Source of the DNA: a virus
Virus record (IMG/VR): IMGVR_UViG_3300042197_002952
Location: 1 to 30,685 of that record
Strand: one strand, 5' to 3'
DNA: 30,685 nucleotides
Part shown: positions 28,573 to 30,685 of the stretch, in pieces
Layout: each line of letters opens with the position of its first letter
Position numbering within the stretch: position 1 is the stretch's first letter
Notes under the pieces: model-generated
Seen by the model: only the letters and a program-made list of their open reading frames with translations
Told to the model about the DNA's origin: nothing
Database searches by the model: none
Translations under genes and position numbers: made by a program

Positions 28573-28959
28573 TTAAATAAGTGGTGTATGTTTTTGTTCG
28601 TAATGCTTATCACATAAAGTTGTAAACCAACGGATTTTTGTTCTTAATTCTCCTTTTTCACCACAAAGTTCGCATATATTATAACTTAACTTTTCATATT
28701 CGTTAATTTTTTCATATATCTCATCAGACCCACCATTAATATAAAATCTTAAACCTCCAAACTTTTCTTTTACTTGTGTTATTTTTTTATCCCAACCCAA
28801 TTTTATAAGTTCGTCAATTAAATTTTTAATCAACAAATACCAACCAGCATCAACATCAAAAAAGTCACAACTGGTAATTTTTGGTTTGTTGGAATACATG
28901 CCATTCTCAAGTCCTCCTATTGACTCAAGGTAATCATTCATTTCTTTCTTAGTCATCAT
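28573..28959 (-). CDS. Phage zinc-ribbon protein (KEKFGGLRFY family)
   Basis: The 128-residue protein has the recurrent phage pattern: GWYLLIKNLIDEL, then QVKEKFGGLRFYINGG, then an ICELCGEKGEL zinc knuckle and a TTLCDKHYE end, giving a four-ligand Cys/His site. Many tailed-phage hypothetical proteins share it; function unknown. Two ATGs (28959, 28956) are possible. The first overlaps the stop of the 57-residue gene upstream (ATGA). Confidence 0.82.
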   Translation of the reverse strand: MMTKKEMNDYLESIGGLENGMYSNKPKITSCDFFDVDAGWYLLIKNLIDELIKLGWDKKITQVKEKFGGLRFYINGGSDEIYEKINEYEKLSYNICELCGEKGELRTKIRWFTTLCDKHYEQKHTPLI

Positions 28960-29129
28960 ACTAATTCTAATTCAGTTTCATAAAAATAAGGACAAAACCA
29001 CCTTGGGTTGTCGCACATTAGTTTTACCAAATGTCCACTATAACAACCAACTTCTATTACGGTTGCCATTCCAGATAGTTTAGTTTTTACTCTATCACCT
29101 ACTTTAAGATTTTTAAACTTATCACTCAT
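28956..29129 (-). CDS. Small protein, 57 residues
   Basis: The frame reads MSDKFKNLKVGDRVKTKLSG, then ATVIEVGCYSGHLVKL and NPRWFCPYFY. The VGDRV..ATVIEV pattern is typical of a small SH3-like barrel that binds nucleic acid or protein. Its start overlaps the HAD gene by 8 bases and its stop overlaps the next ATG. This gene is too short for usual ORF cut-offs but is well supported by these junctions. Confidence 0.68.
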   Translation of the reverse strand: MSDKFKNLKVGDRVKTKLSGMATVIEVGCYSGHLVKLMCDNPRWFCPYFYETELELV

Positions 29130-29727
29130 CTTTTAAAAATTTAATTATTTTTTCTTTAATACCACTTTGTTTGATTCCTCTGCTAGATTTTGGTGTGAGT
29201 ACAAAATTAGATAAACCAGGTTTCTTATCAGATCCATCTTTTGAAGAAAATCTATCGCCTAAAAACTCCATACTCATATTAAAATCATCAACTGCAACCC
29301 AATGAGTAACTTCAGGATGATTTTCTAACCAATGATTAATTTCCATATTTCTTTCTAACTCTAAATCGGCACAAAACCTGAATGCATTCCATTCTTTTGG
29401 AAATATGTCTTGGAATATATCTGTGGTGGCAACTGGTCGTTTAATAATACCTTGACTGATGTAGTAGTCACCAAGTTCCTCTAAGGTCGCATGAAGTCTC
29501 CAATCAGAACTCACAACAATATCACATCCTGTTTGTTCAATAATCTCATTAAGGATCTTAATTGCCTTTTTATCAAAGTCATCAAAACGATATTCAACAG
29601 GAGCGTGTTTTTTTTCTTTACTACTGTCCGGATTAGCACTACGATACTTTGACCATTTTTTTGATCTACTACCCCAATTGTTTGAAAGGCAAATTACCCC
29701 ATCATGATCTAAAAACAAGACTTTCAC
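29122..29727 (-). CDS. HAD-superfamily hydrolase of the RNA-repair type
   Basis: The 201-residue protein starts at GTG 29727 and has motif I FLDHDGVICLS (Asp7 and Asp9, nucleophile and acid), motif II IVVSSDWRLHAT (about 80-91) and motif IV AVDDFNMS. The DHDGV...SSDWR combination resembles the HAD domain of 'Swiss army knife' RNA repair proteins, which remove 3'-phosphates or cyclic phosphates, though other HAD phosphatases use similar motifs. The receiver-like gene at 25835-26248 belongs to a family also associated with RNA end processing. A TATCTTTA element lies just upstream. Confidence 0.82.
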   Translation of the reverse strand: MKVLFLDHDGVICLSNNWGSRSKKWSKYRSANPDSSKEKKHAPVEYRFDDFDKKAIKILNEIIEQTGCDIVVSSDWRLHATLEELGDYYISQGIIKRPVATTDIFQDIFPKEWNAFRFCADLELERNMEINHWLENHPEVTHWVAVDDFNMSMEFLGDRFSSKDGSDKKPGLSNFVLTPKSSRGIKQSGIKEKIIKFLKDE

Positions 29728-29732
29728 AATTG

Positions 29733-29740
29733 TAAAGATA
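29733..29740 (-). promoter_or_regulatory. Candidate -7 element for the HAD gene
   Basis: TATCTTTA with a TTTC 19 bases upstream on the minus strand. It ends 6 bases before the GTG start and is weaker than the full-consensus sites. Confidence 0.35.
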
Positions 29741-29751
29741 TGAAAATAAAA

Positions 29752-29955
29752 TTAACCAGGAAAGTAATATGAAATAAAAAGATTAAATTTTGAAATGTTT
29801 TCCATTAAAAAACATATTAAAAGAAAAGTTAAAAACCAAATAACCGCAGTTGATGTTAAAGGAATAGTCTTGATTGAATATTTTATAAAATCAAAAATGT
29901 CCGAAATTAAAAATGACAGAATAAAAATAATTAAAATAAAAATTAATAAAATCAT
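29752..29955 (-). CDS. Two-segment membrane protein, 67 residues
   Basis: Two hydrophobic stretches, at residues 1-20 (MILLIFILIIFILSFLISDI) and about 36-54 (STAVIWFLTFLLICFL), are joined by a polar turn. The ATG overlaps the stop of the secreted protein gene upstream (ATGA). Membrane topology is the only clue to function. Confidence 0.65.
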   Translation of the reverse strand: MILLIFILIIFILSFLISDIFDFIKYSIKTIPLTSTAVIWFLTFLLICFLMENISKFNLFISYYFPG

Positions 29956-30685
29956 TTTATAACTTGTTTTATAACTTCTGATGATGTTCCATTAGAAATT
30001 ATTTGTATGTAGTAAACTCCGGAAATAAGATTTGTGTTTGAAATGTTAAACAAATTTATTCCTGAAGATACTTTAACATCTTGTTTATACACTTCAGACC
30101 CTTTAGTATCTTTTATTATAAGTATCCCTTCACCTATCATTTTTTTATTATTTAATATAACTTGAAAATCTCCAGAACTTGGATTAGGAAATATTGAAAA
30201 ATAACCATTTGAGTTTCCATTACAAACAACATTTACAGGTCCATATTCTTTGAACTGTCCGTCAATATCATATTGAATTAATTTATAATAGTTATTTCCA
30301 TCAATCGCATTATGATCTTTAGTTTCGTATGACAATTCTTGAGTTGAGTTTCCTGCTGATCCAACGGTTGTAAGTGAAGACCAATTTTCGCCATCCCTTG
30401 ATTTTTGAATTTCAAAATATTGCGAATTATGTTCAAATGCGGTTTTCCAATTCAAAGTTATTACATTATCATTGCAGGATCCATCAAATGATAATAGTTC
30501 AACAGGTAAAGCTTGTGAATTTGGGGTTCCTATGTTAAACCAACTAAACCCTTGTGTATTATTACTTGTAATTAAAAATGCCATTGGGTTAGCATTTCCA
30601 GGAATTGCAACATGACTTCCACACGGTTGCCAACTTGAGTGAACTGAACCGGGAGATTTAATAATTCTACAGATTTGTGGAGTTG
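29952..30685 (-). CDS. Secreted T9SS-type protein, C-terminal part (5' end outside window)
   Basis: The frame is open through base 30685, so the start codon lies to the right; the ATG at 30584 is internal. The visible end has a fibronectin-like domain (LPVELLSFDGSCNDNVITLN, WKTAFEHNSQYFEIQKSRDG, YYKLIQYDIDGQFKEYG). A type A sorting domain of the Bacteroidetes type IX secretion system follows (FSIFPNPSSGDFQV, then GVYYIQIISNGTSSEVIKQV). This strongly suggests surface export in a Bacteroidetes cell. Such a protein on a phage genome would be unusual, and a host-derived origin is likely. Its stop overlaps the membrane protein ATG. Confidence 0.88.
   Translation of the reverse strand, partial: TPQICRIIKSPGSVHSSWQPCGSHVAIPGNANPMAFLITSNNTQGFSWFNIGTPNSQALPVELLSFDGSCNDNVITLNWKTAFEHNSQYFEIQKSRDGENWSSLTTVGSAGNSTQELSYETKDHNAIDGNNYYKLIQYDIDGQFKEYGPVNVVCNGNSNGYFSIFPNPSSGDFQVILNNKKMIGEGILIIKDTKGSEVYKQDVKVSSGINLFNISNTNLISGVYYIQIISNGTSSEVIKQVIK

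Overview
This window looks like part of the accessory and structural region of a large tailed phage that infects a Bacteroidetes (probably flavobacterial) host. It is very AT-rich, and every gene I can support lies on the minus strand. Most genes are small and tightly packed, with ATGA or TAATG stop/start overlaps. The host assignment rests on two things. Several genes are preceded by Bacteroidetes-type promoters (TTG, exactly 20 bases, TAnnTTT), and two proteins carry tails of the type used by the type IX secretion system. No terminase, portal, capsid, integrase, tRNA or rRNA gene is visible, so 'phage' is inferred from the tail-like genes, the small-gene architecture and the gene families. 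A chromosomal prophage-like island cannot be fully excluded.

Layout, in window coordinates (transcription runs right to left). 1-2865: a truncated ABC-transporter-type membrane protein, a free-standing GIY-YIG homing endonuclease and thymidylate synthase. 2620-6644: small hypothetical proteins, including a recent duplicate with an in-frame stop, and a complete eukaryotic-type (GSII) glutamine synthetase. 6660-10011: DNA damage tolerance and repair, with a UmuD-like/UmuC pair, a secreted protein and a UvrC that lacks its helix-hairpin-helix end. 10050-12416: small proteins, a stand-alone Smr domain and a DUF6011 zinc protein.

12485-21637 holds three tandem giant paralogues (about 960, 930 and 1,035 residues) built of beta-solenoid repeats. 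They are presumed tail fibres or adhesins. Each has its own upstream motif (GATATTTATNA) and its own terminator. Two of them share an 897-bp stretch that appears identical, flanked by clearly diverged sequence, which points to recent gene conversion or domain swapping.

21654-26553: a lipoprotein, an AAA+ ATPase, a WCTA-motif phage protein, a 66-nt-period repeat protein, small membrane proteins and a cyclic-phosphate-processing receiver gene broken by one TAA. 26554-27937 is a looser stretch that looks like inserted cassettes: an ADP-ribosyltransferase-like protein and a DUF4326 protein, bordered by attC-like hairpin and repeat signals. 27938-30685: zinc-ribbon proteins, a HAD hydrolase of the RNA-repair type, and the C-terminal part of a secreted T9SS-type protein that runs off the window.

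Taken together, the region combines nucleotide and nitrogen metabolism (ThyA, GS), DNA lesion bypass and repair (UmuDC, UvrC), probable RNA repair (HAD, receiver domain) and a diversifying set of surface-recognition proteins.
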